Shown here: in pieces, positions 25,101 to 33,456 of the stretch | Layout: each line of letters begins with the position of its first letter | How positions within the stretch are numbered: position 1 is the first letter of the stretch | Source: CAWUEX02 sp038148375 | GTDB lineage: Bacteria; Pseudomonadota; Alphaproteobacteria; Rhodospirillales; Rhodospirillaceae | Reading direction: 5' to 3' | Assembly (NCBI GenBank): GCA_038148375.1 | Contig: JAYQVH010000012.1 | Coordinates: forward strand, 36,337-100,336 | DNA length: 64,000 nt | The notes under the pieces: model-generated | What the model saw: the letters and a program-made list of their open reading frames with translations, nothing else | What the model was told of the DNA's origin: nothing | The model's database searches: none | Made by a program: the position numbers and the translations under genes

Positions 25101-26474
25101 CTACACCATCACTTCAGTGACTGGACGGGACGTCTGGAGAGACTTCGTGCCCCAGCGGCGCAGCGGCACACCCATGATCTGCATCGCGGTGTAACCGACG
25201 CGGGTGATGGGATCGCCGCCGCCAACAATATGCATACCGGTTCTCATGCGGCCGCCCGCCTTACCCGCGAGGAACACCGGGATACTGTCGATGGTGTGCA
25301 GTTTGGCATAGTTGGTCTCGCTGGCGGCGAAGATCAGGCAATTGTCGAGCAGCGTGCCGTCGCCCTCGCGGATACTCATCATCGTCTTGAGGAATGTCGC
25401 AAATGCCTCGCTGCAGCGCTGGTTAAACCAGAATGCCAAAGGCTGATAGCCGAGTTCGGAATCGATCAATTCCATGTGGGTGAGCAAATGATGGGTATAC
25501 GATTCACCTGTACGGCGTACGTTGGCGAAATTGTCCGTGAACACCAGATTGAAAACGTTGGTCTGGTTACATGCGACGGCCATGGCCAGGAGTTCGGCCA
25601 TAACCTCATGCGTATCGATGACATTCGGCATCTCGCGCACCCGGGCAAGTTTCTCTTCCGGCGGCTCATCGGGTGTCACAGGCAGGACGCAGGCTTCGTT
25701 CGGCTCAGGCTTTTCGAGCTGCAAGGCCAGGCGGTTTTCGATCTGGCGGATCGAGGTGAAATACTCGTCCATGCGTTCCCGGTCCGCGGTGCCCAACGTC
25801 TGGATGAACGCCTGGCTGTCTTCCATGAACGCTGACAGCACGCTCTTTTCCACCATAACCGCGGGATCCGGAGAAAATTCGTCAGCGTTGGGGTCGACAA
25901 ACTGCGGACCGAAGATGCGGGCGTAAAGTTTGACCGGCGAGATTTCCGCCTCCGCGCGGCTTTCTGTATTGCGCGCACTGTAGTTTTCGCGCGCAATGCC
26001 GGCGCTGGAGGCATCGATGGTCTTAAAGCGGGAACGGTTGCCGATGTGATCGGCGATCAACAGGTCGAGAGTGGGGTCGGTTATCTCGCCTTCTTTCTGC
26101 GGGACGGTTCCGGTGCGATTTCCGACCCAGCCCGTGAAGTGGGTGTAATTGGAGCGCCCGTCGAGCGGCATTCCGAACCCGCTGAAAAAATTAAGCTGAT
26201 CTTCATAAGGCTTGAGCGCCTGGGTCTCTTCGAGGAACTCGATCCCCTTACCGGACTGCGCTTTGGCGGCAATGGCATGTCCCGGGGTATGGCCCATGCC
26301 CCAGTACCAAGTGCCGAACCGCACGGGTAGAGGAGAGCCGGTCGCGGCTAACGCCGTGCCGTTCTCGTTCAGGAAACAATCGAGAAATGGCAGCGCCAAT
26401 GAGACAACACCACCGCCCAACGCGCCCTTGAGCACGGACCGGCGAGTCGGTTTGCGTGGCAGTACAACGGTCAT
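25101..26474 (-). CDS. Tat-exported DUF1552 protein, module component C (copy 1)
   Basis: A 457-residue DUF1552 (HXXSHH) protein; no activity is known for the family. A Tat signal (TRRSVLKGALGGG) opens it, followed by LPFLDCFLNENGTALA and VRFGTWYWGMGHTPG, both repeated in the two paralogues. Further shared points are TLDLLIADHIG, ARENYSARNT, DEYFTSIRQIENRLALQLEKP and the His-rich GESYTHHLLTHMELID, which replaces the planctomycete HxxSHH. The end has LDNCLIFAASETNYAKLHTID. Export through Tat suggests a folded or cofactor-bound periplasmic protein. Its start overlaps the DUF1592 stop by 4 bp, so B and C are probably made in equal amounts and may form a complex. Confidence 0.93.
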   Translation of the reverse strand: MTVVLPRKPTRRSVLKGALGGGVVSLALPFLDCFLNENGTALAATGSPLPVRFGTWYWGMGHTPGHAIAAKAQSGKGIEFLEETQALKPYEDQLNFFSGFGMPLDGRSNYTHFTGWVGNRTGTVPQKEGEITDPTLDLLIADHIGNRSRFKTIDASSAGIARENYSARNTESRAEAEISPVKLYARIFGPQFVDPNADEFSPDPAVMVEKSVLSAFMEDSQAFIQTLGTADRERMDEYFTSIRQIENRLALQLEKPEPNEACVLPVTPDEPPEEKLARVREMPNVIDTHEVMAELLAMAVACNQTNVFNLVFTDNFANVRRTGESYTHHLLTHMELIDSELGYQPLAFWFNQRCSEAFATFLKTMMSIREGDGTLLDNCLIFAASETNYAKLHTIDSIPVFLAGKAGGRMRTGMHIVGGGDPITRVGYTAMQIMGVPLRRWGTKSLQTSRPVTEVMV

Positions 26475-28150
26475 GGCTGCGCCTCCGCCAATGCGTAATC
26501 GGATGAAGACACCGAGGCTGAACGCGCATCATCCTCCGGTTTAGCCGGCGGCGCCACCGCAAAGAAGGCGTCGCTGGTCGCAATCAGGCGGATTAAATCG
26601 GGAAAGCGATACCCGTCCTCCGCAAATCGATCATGCAAGTAAGTGGCGAACGCGCGGTCCGATCCGATGAGCGACCGGCCAATGGCATATTCCATCAGGC
26701 GATTGGCGACGCAGGCTGTCGTCGCGGGATTGTCGTACATGGCCCGACCGAGCCCTGCCCCATCTGTGAATGGAATGCCGTCGAGGTCGCCGCTGGCATC
26801 GATCACAGCGCCGTTCTCCGTCGTGCGGAACTGCCCGATGCCGTCGAGCTGCTCAAGGCCAAGCCCGATGGGATCCATAATTTTGTGACAGCCGGAACAC
26901 GCCGGTTCGACACTGTGTACGGTCAGTCTGTCGCGAGCCGTCCTGTTGGGTGAATCCGGGTCCTCGAATTGCGAGAAGTCCACATCTCCGGGCGGGGCCG
27001 GCACCTTCTGACACAACAGGGCCTCACGAATAGCCTGGCCACGCAGCGTCGGCGAACTGCGCCCCGGATGCGATGCCAGCGCGGCGAACCCAACCTGCAT
27101 GAGTAATCCCGCGCGTGGGTCATCTTCGGCGAATTCATACGGGACCCAGGCGTTACCGGTCGGCCGGCTGGTTGGCACACGGTAAATACGCGCCAAGGGG
27201 CCAGTGATGAACGTCTTCTTGTTGATGAACAGATCGCGGTAATCCTGCCGGCGGTCGACGAGGAGGTCGAGCACGGTCAGCAGAACTTCCTCCTTCGCGT
27301 CCTCGATAACCTGAACCGTAAACGCGGGATAGATGATGCTGTCCTTCTCGAGCGTCTGAAATTCCTCGAAGCGCAGAAAGTCCTCGAAGAACGCACGCAC
27401 GCCGTCCTCAAAGCGGCGTGACCTCATCATGCGATTGACATGTATCTCAATGCCATCTCTGGTATTGAGCTCCCCAGCGGCGGCTGCATCGAGCAACACG
27501 GTATTGGGCGTCGTGTTCCACAGCAGGAAACTCAGGCGGGCTGCCTTGGCGTAGGGAGTCAGGCTGCGGCCAGACGGTGAATTGGGGTCCGCTTCCGTTT
27601 CGTCGATGACGAACAAGAACTGCGGAGATGTGAGCATGCCAGTCAGGCCAAGCGTGAGGCCTGCATAGAAATCTTTGGCTTCGTTCGCGCCTTCGCGCGC
27701 CGCCATGACCGGTGTGGCGAGTTCTTCGTCCGTCAACGGCCGGCGATAGAGCAAGCGGCCGAACTCGCTGAAGATCTGGCGCGCGCAGGCATCGTCCGCC
27801 ATGGTGGCATCGTCGGGGGCGCAGGCGAAGGAGCTGCCCCGGTTGTCGGGGCCGGCAACCTGGCGGGCGATGGACTGGGCCATGCCGTAGAACTTCTCAA
27901 ACCCCGATGGCGTGATCCGCGCCGTCGCACCCCCTAGCGCGAGCAGCCCCTCCGTCCGCAGCAACGAATCCGCCTCCCCCGCGACCGTGATGTGAGGACC
28001 GAAGATATCCGCGATGGTGTTGCGATACTGCTCGTTGGATAGCCGCCGCATCGCCGGCGGCGTGCCGCCGGTCTCAGGCTCGGGCGCATCGCAGGCGGTG
28101 AGCAGAGTCGCCGTACCGAGCGCACAGACAAGAAATCTAGAGAGGGTCAT
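26471..28150 (-). CDS. DUF1592-type lipoprotein with CxxCH, module component B (copy 1)
   Basis: A 559-residue lipoprotein (lipobox LLTAC, then Asp at +2). The planctomycete-type domain string is clear: DUF1587 near MRRLSNEQYRNTIADIFG, DUF1595 around LLYRRPLTDEEL, DUF1592 at LSFLLWNTTPNTVLLDAA through RAFFEDFLRFEEF, DUF1588 at HPGRSSPTLRGQAIREALL to CQKVPAPPGDVDF, and DUF1585 at the end (CVANRLMEYAIGRSL). CSGCHKIMDPIG at 418 is a c-type haem motif. Function is unknown; a surface or periplasmic electron-transfer role is plausible. I use ATG 28150, which overlaps the upstream stop (ATGA) and gives a proper lipoprotein signal, rather than one 90 bases earlier. Confidence 0.93.
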   Translation of the reverse strand: MTLSRFLVCALGTATLLTACDAPEPETGGTPPAMRRLSNEQYRNTIADIFGPHITVAGEADSLLRTEGLLALGGATARITPSGFEKFYGMAQSIARQVAGPDNRGSSFACAPDDATMADDACARQIFSEFGRLLYRRPLTDEELATPVMAAREGANEAKDFYAGLTLGLTGMLTSPQFLFVIDETEADPNSPSGRSLTPYAKAARLSFLLWNTTPNTVLLDAAAAGELNTRDGIEIHVNRMMRSRRFEDGVRAFFEDFLRFEEFQTLEKDSIIYPAFTVQVIEDAKEEVLLTVLDLLVDRRQDYRDLFINKKTFITGPLARIYRVPTSRPTGNAWVPYEFAEDDPRAGLLMQVGFAALASHPGRSSPTLRGQAIREALLCQKVPAPPGDVDFSQFEDPDSPNRTARDRLTVHSVEPACSGCHKIMDPIGLGLEQLDGIGQFRTTENGAVIDASGDLDGIPFTDGAGLGRAMYDNPATTACVANRLMEYAIGRSLIGSDRAFATYLHDRFAEDGYRFPDLIRLIATSDAFFAVAPPAKPEDDARSASVSSSDYALAEAQP

Positions 28151-29292
28151 TGGCGGGACGCCTGTCGGTCTTCGATATCCGGATGGATAATGAACGCGGC
28201 GTAGGCCCCCACTTCGAAGGCCGACGACAGGTGCGTGCACTGACCGGTTTCCGGATCCGGATAGCCGTCCGCGAGTTCGTGGGCCGCGACATACATGGCC
28301 GGACAGTTGTCGGCCGTCGATGTGTGACCGACCATGCCGCCGACGTAATAGAGAAACTCGTCCATGTTGTAGTAACCTGTGACAAGGCCCGTTGCCGTTG
28401 CGCCGTCGGATGAGATTTCGAGGCGGAGGTCCATGTCTTTGATGACCGGATGCATGAAATTGTAGTTGCCGTAAAATGGCAGGCTGACATCACCACGTTG
28501 GGTGGTGAGTATGCCGTCTTTGATCGAGCCTTTGAGGGAATCACCGTATCGCGGCTCATTGGCGTCCATATCGACATTGTAGCTTGAGAACGGGAGCGGC
28601 CGGCCTGAGCCATCCAGCGCGAACTGATCGACGGAACGGTAGAACGTCACCGTAACATCTGCGGAATTGCGAGGGTCGGTCACGCCCGAGATTTCGATCA
28701 GGGTCATGCCTAGGCCGCTGGTACCACGGCCTTCGTGAGCGTTTAACTCGGGCAGCCCGCCCTTGCGCCAGCCGTAGACGCAGCCGAGAAGACGGTACAT
28801 TTGATTGTCGATGCCAGGGGTACCGTCCGGATGGACGAAATTCTCGTGCTGACAGGATTTCGCGGTGGCGCTGCCATCTGTATTACCGTCAAGATTCACT
28901 CCGAACGAATATTTGCCCTCGACAACCCGCATCGGCGGATCGGTGACAACCGTAGGATTGAGACAGACGTTTTCCCCATTGGGACCGCGGCGCATGGCGG
29001 TGGGCATGCGGTTGAGATTTGAGCGCAATCCGTTCTCTGTCAGTTCTGCGCGCTTTTCTTTTGAAAGGCCGCGCCACCACACCTCGTCGTTGCTGACAGC
29101 GAGACCCTCGGGACACTCGTCTGCGAACTTGCTGTTGTAGAAGGCCGAAAACCAGTCGCGGATGACGAAGCCGAGGGAACCATCACGCGCCTGCTGCGCC
29201 CGCACCTCGCCAGCTTCTACGCCGAAACCAAGGAGAACCGCAATGATCCAGACTGCACTGCGCCGGTAGCACACTCGTTGCGTCATGTTCAT
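28147..29292 (-). CDS. Secreted ~390-aa protein of unknown family, module component A (copy 1)
   Basis: A 381-residue secreted protein I do not recognise; signal peptide ends about residue 33. It shares with the proteins at 55084 and 57253 a string of phrases: DECPEGLAVSNDEVWW, RRGPNGENVC, NLDGNTDGSATAKSC, GIDNQMYRLLGCVYG, VTFYRSVDQFALDG, YGDSLKGSIKDGIL, LPFYGNYNFMHP and DGYPDPETGQCTHLSSAFE. Six cysteines are invariant among the three (in ECP, VC, SC/TC, GC, CPA and CT), enough for three disulphides. It is first in the operon that runs down to the MFS gene. No enzyme motif seen; the spacing DPETG and DGN-DGS could be calcium-type loops. Only the family existence is certain. Confidence 0.85.
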   Translation of the reverse strand: MNMTQRVCYRRSAVWIIAVLLGFGVEAGEVRAQQARDGSLGFVIRDWFSAFYNSKFADECPEGLAVSNDEVWWRGLSKEKRAELTENGLRSNLNRMPTAMRRGPNGENVCLNPTVVTDPPMRVVEGKYSFGVNLDGNTDGSATAKSCQHENFVHPDGTPGIDNQMYRLLGCVYGWRKGGLPELNAHEGRGTSGLGMTLIEISGVTDPRNSADVTVTFYRSVDQFALDGSGRPLPFSSYNVDMDANEPRYGDSLKGSIKDGILTTQRGDVSLPFYGNYNFMHPVIKDMDLRLEISSDGATATGLVTGYYNMDEFLYYVGGMVGHTSTADNCPAMYVAAHELADGYPDPETGQCTHLSSAFEVGAYAAFIIHPDIEDRQASRQ

Positions 29293-29435
29293 TCCTTGTC
29301 GGCCTCAAGCACCAGTCACACCGTACGGTATAAGGTCATAATAATGCGATGAAAGCGCACGAACCAAAAGGGCGGTTGTGCCGCGGACGAAGCATGAACG
29401 TTGCGCCTTTGATCCAGTTTCAGCGTAGGGACCAT

Positions 29436-29467
29436 AGAAAAAGGGCGGACGCCAGTGGCGCCCGCCC
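29436..29467 (-). terminator. Intrinsic terminator after the TonB-dependent receptor
   Basis: On the minus strand an 11-bp GC-rich stem (29457-29467 with 29443-29453, one G-U wobble) closes a 3-base loop and is followed by five T (29442-29438). It lies 24 bp beyond the receptor stop, separating the receptor transcript from the module copy 1 operon, which starts at 29292. Confidence 0.8.
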
Positions 29468-29490
29468 CACAATTCCTGAGCCGTCCGGTC

Positions 29491-31815
29491 TTAGTAGTCG
29501 AAGGTCAGCGTCAGGCCCGCTTTGAAGCCGTCGTTGATGGACGGTCCATAGCGGCGGAACTGGATGATAAACAGCGAGTTCGTGACATAGGTGCTGTCAA
29601 ACAAGTTCTCAGCCCAGACGCGTGCCGACCAGTTATCACCGCTAACACCGGCGCTGGCATTAACGTTGTAGCGTCCCGGTCCATAGGCCAGGTTCATGGC
29701 ATCGACATACTGCTTAGATGTGTAGGTGACATCGGAGCGGATATAGAAGTCGAGATCGCTGGTCAGCTGATCTTCATACTGGGCTCCAACAGCAAACTGC
29801 GTGCGTGACTGGCGCGGCAGCGTTTTACCGCCGACTTCGCCGTCCGCCGGGCAAAAGACATCATCACAGACGCCGACGAACTGACCCCACTTGGTGCCGT
29901 CCTTAAACTTCGGATCGGCGGTCGAGAAGGCATAATTGAGGCTCAACTCGTCTGTTAGCAGGAACGTACCGTCGATTTCGATACCGGCGCTCTTCACGTC
30001 ACCGACGTTCAGGAAGATGGTCGGCGCGACGGTACCGGGGTTGAGGTTGGTCGTGTCAAACCCTGTCGGGATGGATGTGATCTGCATGCTCGACCAGTCG
30101 ATGTAGTACGCAGCTGCGTTCAACACCAATCGGCCGTCCATCAACGTGTTCTTGGTCCCGATTTCGTAGGTCCAGTTCTTTTCCTCATCGAAGGTCTGTT
30201 CCGCTGCAATCAGGGTCACCGGGCCGGCGACGAAGCCGTTGAAGCCACCCGCTTTGACGCCGCGCGCCAAGGACGCGTAGACCATGGAATCTTCGGTCAC
30301 ATCGTATTCAGCGGTGAAACGCGGGGTAAAGTTGGAGAAGCTATCTTCCTGCGGCACCAGATTGGCGACGTTGTCAAAGAATGTAATGTCGACCCATTGC
30401 TGACGCGCCTCCACCGAGAGCCGCGCACGGTCTTCGAGGAAACTGTAGGACAACGATCCGAAAACCGCGTCGAGTGACTCATCGACCGTAAAGTTGCGCA
30501 GCGTGATCGGCAGGCCCGTGAGGTCCAGAATGCCAATCGTATTATCGACGATCTCGAGCGCCGGATTACCGAACGCCAGGCCGAGGGCGAAGACGAACTC
30601 ATCGTCCTGCTCGGCTGTATAGGCACCGATTTCAGCACTCAATGGACCGTCTTCCGGCTGGTAAGACAAGCGCACTTCATGGCTTTGGAAATCGTTGCGG
30701 CCGCCTTCCTTCTGGAATGTGAACACGCCGGCGGTCGGGTTGTCGGTGATGGCCGTCATCTCCTGCCCTTTGGCATCGATATCGCCGAACACGTATTGGA
30801 TCGCAAAATCATTGCCGAAGTCATAGTCGATGCTGGCGCGGATGATTTCCGAGCCGGTGTCCGAGCCCGGTTGGTTCGGGAATAGGTAGCCGTCCGGACG
30901 AGTCGACGTAGCGGATTGGAACGGCGCTGCCGTATCGGGCAGCTCGCCACACCAGAACGACGGCGTACCCAAGCCCGGCACGGCTGGGCCGCAATTCAAC
31001 AGAATGGCCGAAGTGTTACCGGACACAGTATACCCGGGGCGAACCTCGCTCTTTGAATCGGTGTGAGTGTAGCTGGCCTTGATTTCCAGGCCCTCAGCCG
31101 GGGCGGCCAAGGCGGCAATGTCGTAGGTCTCGTTGTTATAACCGCCGAGCTTTTCATACTTCTTGGAGACGGTCGGGAACGAGTTCCGCCGGTTGCCATC
31201 AAATTCGGTCGAACCGTAAGACGCGCGAACGGCGAACTTGTCTGCGACCAGCGGATAGCTGACGCTGCCGCTGTAATCGTATCGGCCATCCGTCCCGACC
31301 GTAGCGGACGCGCGGAACCACGGATCCGTCAAAGACGGCTGCTGGGTGACATAATTGACGGCGCCGGCGAAGGCGTTTTGGCCGTAAAGAGAACTCTGGG
31401 GGCCCTTCACGACTTCAACACGTTGTAGTTCCATCAACCCGACATTGATCGAGTAGTTACGCGGGATGTACACACCGTCGAGGAACACGGCGACGTTCTG
31501 GACGCGGTTTTGAATATCAGCCTGGGTCAGACCTCGAATGTTCAATGATGCATTAAAGGTCGTCGAATAATCTTCGAAATTCAGGCCTGCGGTGTAGTTC
31601 GCGACACCTTCGAGGTCATTGATTCCGCGGCGGGCGAAATCTTCCTGGGTCAACGCGGTGATGGACAGCGGAACGTCCTGAAGATTCTCGGCGCGCTTAC
31701 GCGCCGTAACAACGATTTCCTCCAGCGCCATCTGCTGCGCTATCGCCGTCTCTGCGGACACAGCGATGACCGCCGCACCGGCGAGTAATAGGCCTTTAAG
31801 TCGAGAATATGTCAT
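29491..31815 (-). CDS. TonB-dependent outer-membrane receptor
   Basis: A 774-residue TonB-dependent receptor for uptake of a bulky or scarce ligand. A signal peptide (1-26, AVIAVSAETAIAQ) is followed by the TonB-box-like EEIVVTARKR, the plug with LQDVPLSITALTQEDFARRG and VEVVKGPQSSLYGQNAFAGAVNY, and a 22-strand barrel ending in the aromatic C-terminus LTLTFDY. The VTARKR plus barrel type is common in sphingomonads and relatives, where it serves many aromatic and plant-derived compounds, not only siderophores. ATG 31815 has GGGGAG just upstream; an ATG 48 bases earlier is unlikely. It is divergent from a LysR gene and lies upstream of module copy 1. Confidence 0.95.
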   Translation of the reverse strand: MTYSRLKGLLLAGAAVIAVSAETAIAQQMALEEIVVTARKRAENLQDVPLSITALTQEDFARRGINDLEGVANYTAGLNFEDYSTTFNASLNIRGLTQADIQNRVQNVAVFLDGVYIPRNYSINVGLMELQRVEVVKGPQSSLYGQNAFAGAVNYVTQQPSLTDPWFRASATVGTDGRYDYSGSVSYPLVADKFAVRASYGSTEFDGNRRNSFPTVSKKYEKLGGYNNETYDIAALAAPAEGLEIKASYTHTDSKSEVRPGYTVSGNTSAILLNCGPAVPGLGTPSFWCGELPDTAAPFQSATSTRPDGYLFPNQPGSDTGSEIIRASIDYDFGNDFAIQYVFGDIDAKGQEMTAITDNPTAGVFTFQKEGGRNDFQSHEVRLSYQPEDGPLSAEIGAYTAEQDDEFVFALGLAFGNPALEIVDNTIGILDLTGLPITLRNFTVDESLDAVFGSLSYSFLEDRARLSVEARQQWVDITFFDNVANLVPQEDSFSNFTPRFTAEYDVTEDSMVYASLARGVKAGGFNGFVAGPVTLIAAEQTFDEEKNWTYEIGTKNTLMDGRLVLNAAAYYIDWSSMQITSIPTGFDTTNLNPGTVAPTIFLNVGDVKSAGIEIDGTFLLTDELSLNYAFSTADPKFKDGTKWGQFVGVCDDVFCPADGEVGGKTLPRQSRTQFAVGAQYEDQLTSDLDFYIRSDVTYTSKQYVDAMNLAYGPGRYNVNASAGVSGDNWSARVWAENLFDSTYVTNSLFIIQFRRYGPSINDGFKAGLTLTFDY

Positions 31816-32010
31816 GAAACTCCCCTTAAGGTGATGATCCGCGCCGTTTCTGTATTTCGTCATTTTGGCGCGAAAAAATGCCGGTAATCGGCAGTTGCCT
31901 AGGCGTTTACTGGATTCGCGATTTGATTTCTAATGCGTTTTTGTTCTAGTAAATTGACTAAATATCAAATTATATCATTTTGCTGACTTTTCCTAGGCGG
32001 GGGTACAGGG
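31816..32010. promoter_or_regulatory. AT-rich divergent promoter region, receptor and LysR
   Basis: A 195-bp region with a very AT-rich part (about 31925-31990). The word CCTAGGCG, itself containing the palindrome CCTAGG, appears twice in the same direction (31898-31905 and 31992-31999), flanking that part. It is the natural place for LysR control of the receptor. No certain promoter boxes. Confidence 0.5.
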
Positions 32011-32922
32011 ATGGAATTGCAACAGTTACGGCATTTCTTGGTCACGGTCCGTCATGGCCATATGGGCAAGGCTGCGGCGGAGCTGAACCTCTCCCAATCC
32101 GGATTGACCCGGAGCATTCAAAACCTGGAACGATCGGTTAACGCTCGCCTGCTCAAACGTACGGCCCGGGGCGTGGAGGTGACGGAATTCGGCCACGAGC
32201 TCAAGCGCCATGCCGAGGCAATCACCAGCCAACACGACAAAGCGCTTGAAAGCATGGCGACCCTGCAAACCACCGGCTTCGGTATCGTGCGGCTGGGCAT
32301 CACGCGCAACTACAATCACTACTTTATTCCAGACGTCCTTGCGAACCTCCTCAAGCGCAATCCAGGTCTGCGGCTGCAAACTGTTTCAGGAACCTATCTG
32401 GATCTGGTTGACTGCCTGCGCAGCGGTGAACTGGATCTCGTCGTCGGTCTGATCGATCCGACATATCAGCAGCGGGACATCACGGCCGAGGATCTACTGG
32501 AAACGCGATCGGCGATCGTCTGTCCGGTCTCTCACCCATTGGTCGGTAAGGCTGATGTCACACCGCAAGAATTAGCGCAGGCACAGTGGATCTTGCCCAG
32601 CGGCCGGGGCATCCAAAACGCATTCGAGGGATACTTTACGGCGAACCGCTGCCCTCTTCCCGATCAGATCATGTCATCGAGTTCGCTCGTTCTGATTCTG
32701 AAGGTGCTTGAGCATTTGAATGCGCTTACGATTCTACCACGCGATTTGGTCGCCGGAGCCGTTGGTGACCGGAAACTTACCATCATTGAAACCGAAACAC
32801 CGGCCGACTACGCCCGCGCCGGAATAACACGGCGCGCCGACGAGCCTCTCAACCGTGCTGCGACAACGGTGGTTGAGCACATTCGCGCCGCCGCACAGGA
32901 GAAGATCAGCAACGCCGCTTAA
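32011..32922 (+). CDS. LysR-type transcriptional regulator
   Basis: A 303-residue LysR regulator starting MELQQLRHFLVTVRHGHMGK, with recognition helix LNLSQSGLTRSIQNLE. The co-inducer domain has GIVRLGITRNYNHYF and the hinge region near 90; SAIVCPVSHPLVGK starts its second lobe. It is only distantly like the LysR at 12697. It is transcribed away from the receptor gene, the arrangement used for ligand-controlled uptake. Convergent with the VOC gene, 5 bp apart. The inducer is unknown; an aromatic or aliphatic acid imported by the receptor is plausible. Confidence 0.93.
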   Translation: MELQQLRHFLVTVRHGHMGKAAAELNLSQSGLTRSIQNLERSVNARLLKRTARGVEVTEFGHELKRHAEAITSQHDKALESMATLQTTGFGIVRLGITRNYNHYFIPDVLANLLKRNPGLRLQTVSGTYLDLVDCLRSGELDLVVGLIDPTYQQRDITAEDLLETRSAIVCPVSHPLVGKADVTPQELAQAQWILPSGRGIQNAFEGYFTANRCPLPDQIMSSSSLVLILKVLEHLNALTILPRDLVAGAVGDRKLTIIETETPADYARAGITRRADEPLNRAATTVVEHIRAAAQEKISNAA

Positions 32923-32927
32923 GCGCC

Positions 32928-33404
32928 TCAGTCGGTGCGGAACGGATCACCTTCGATCAAATTGATCATGACGCCGTCGGGGTCGCGAAACGTCATCTCG
33001 CGCTGCCCGCGCGTTTCGTTGACCTGTAAGTGGGTCGGCGGACATACCATGGCATGGCCCCCGGCGTTCAAGCGTTCGGTGATGACATCGAGGTCCGCGC
33101 AGTAGAACACCAGGCAGGTCTCGCCGACGTTACAGGTGGCCGCGTCCTTGCTGACAGCAGGGGGCTTCGGATTGGATATCTGGAACAGCCCGATCATGCC
33201 TTTGTTCAGCCCTTGGGACCGTAAGATCTTATACCGGGTGATTGAGTCCGCCGGCATGCCCAACAATTGAGCCGCGGCTTCGCTGGTTAATTCGCCCTCG
33301 AAATACACCTCGTCGAGTTCAAAAATGCTCTGATAGAATTTGGCCGAAGCATCGATATTCGACACAAACAGCGCCGTGCGAACCATCGGACTGATGAGCG
33401 CCAT
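32928..33404 (-). CDS. VOC-superfamily (glyoxalase/dioxygenase-fold) protein
   Basis: A 158-residue VOC-fold protein with two beta-alpha-beta-beta-beta halves: VRTALFVSNIDASAKFYQSIF and CLVFYCADLDVITERLNAGG, ending REMTFRDPDGVMINLIEG. The Glu of INLIEG is the usual last metal ligand; the first-half His expected near residue 8-10 is not obvious, so the metal site may be incomplete. It lies 52 bp after the transhydroxylase small-subunit gene and is read in the same direction, so it may handle the product of that enzyme. Cytoplasmic. Confidence 0.88.
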   Translation of the reverse strand: MALISPMVRTALFVSNIDASAKFYQSIFELDEVYFEGELTSEAAAQLLGMPADSITRYKILRSQGLNKGMIGLFQISNPKPPAVSKDAATCNVGETCLVFYCADLDVITERLNAGGHAMVCPPTHLQVNETRGQREMTFRDPDGVMINLIEGDPFRTD

Positions 33405-33456
33405 GCTTCCTCCGAATATGCAGCGGCGAGCTGCCGCAGTGTTTAAACAGCGCCGC

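Noticed and set aside
24654..25835. 393-codon plus-strand frame across PF03640 and DUF1552 copy 1
   Set aside because: It spans two real genes whose protein families are well supported, is rich in His/Arg as antisense frames usually are, and has no counterpart in copies 2 and 3.
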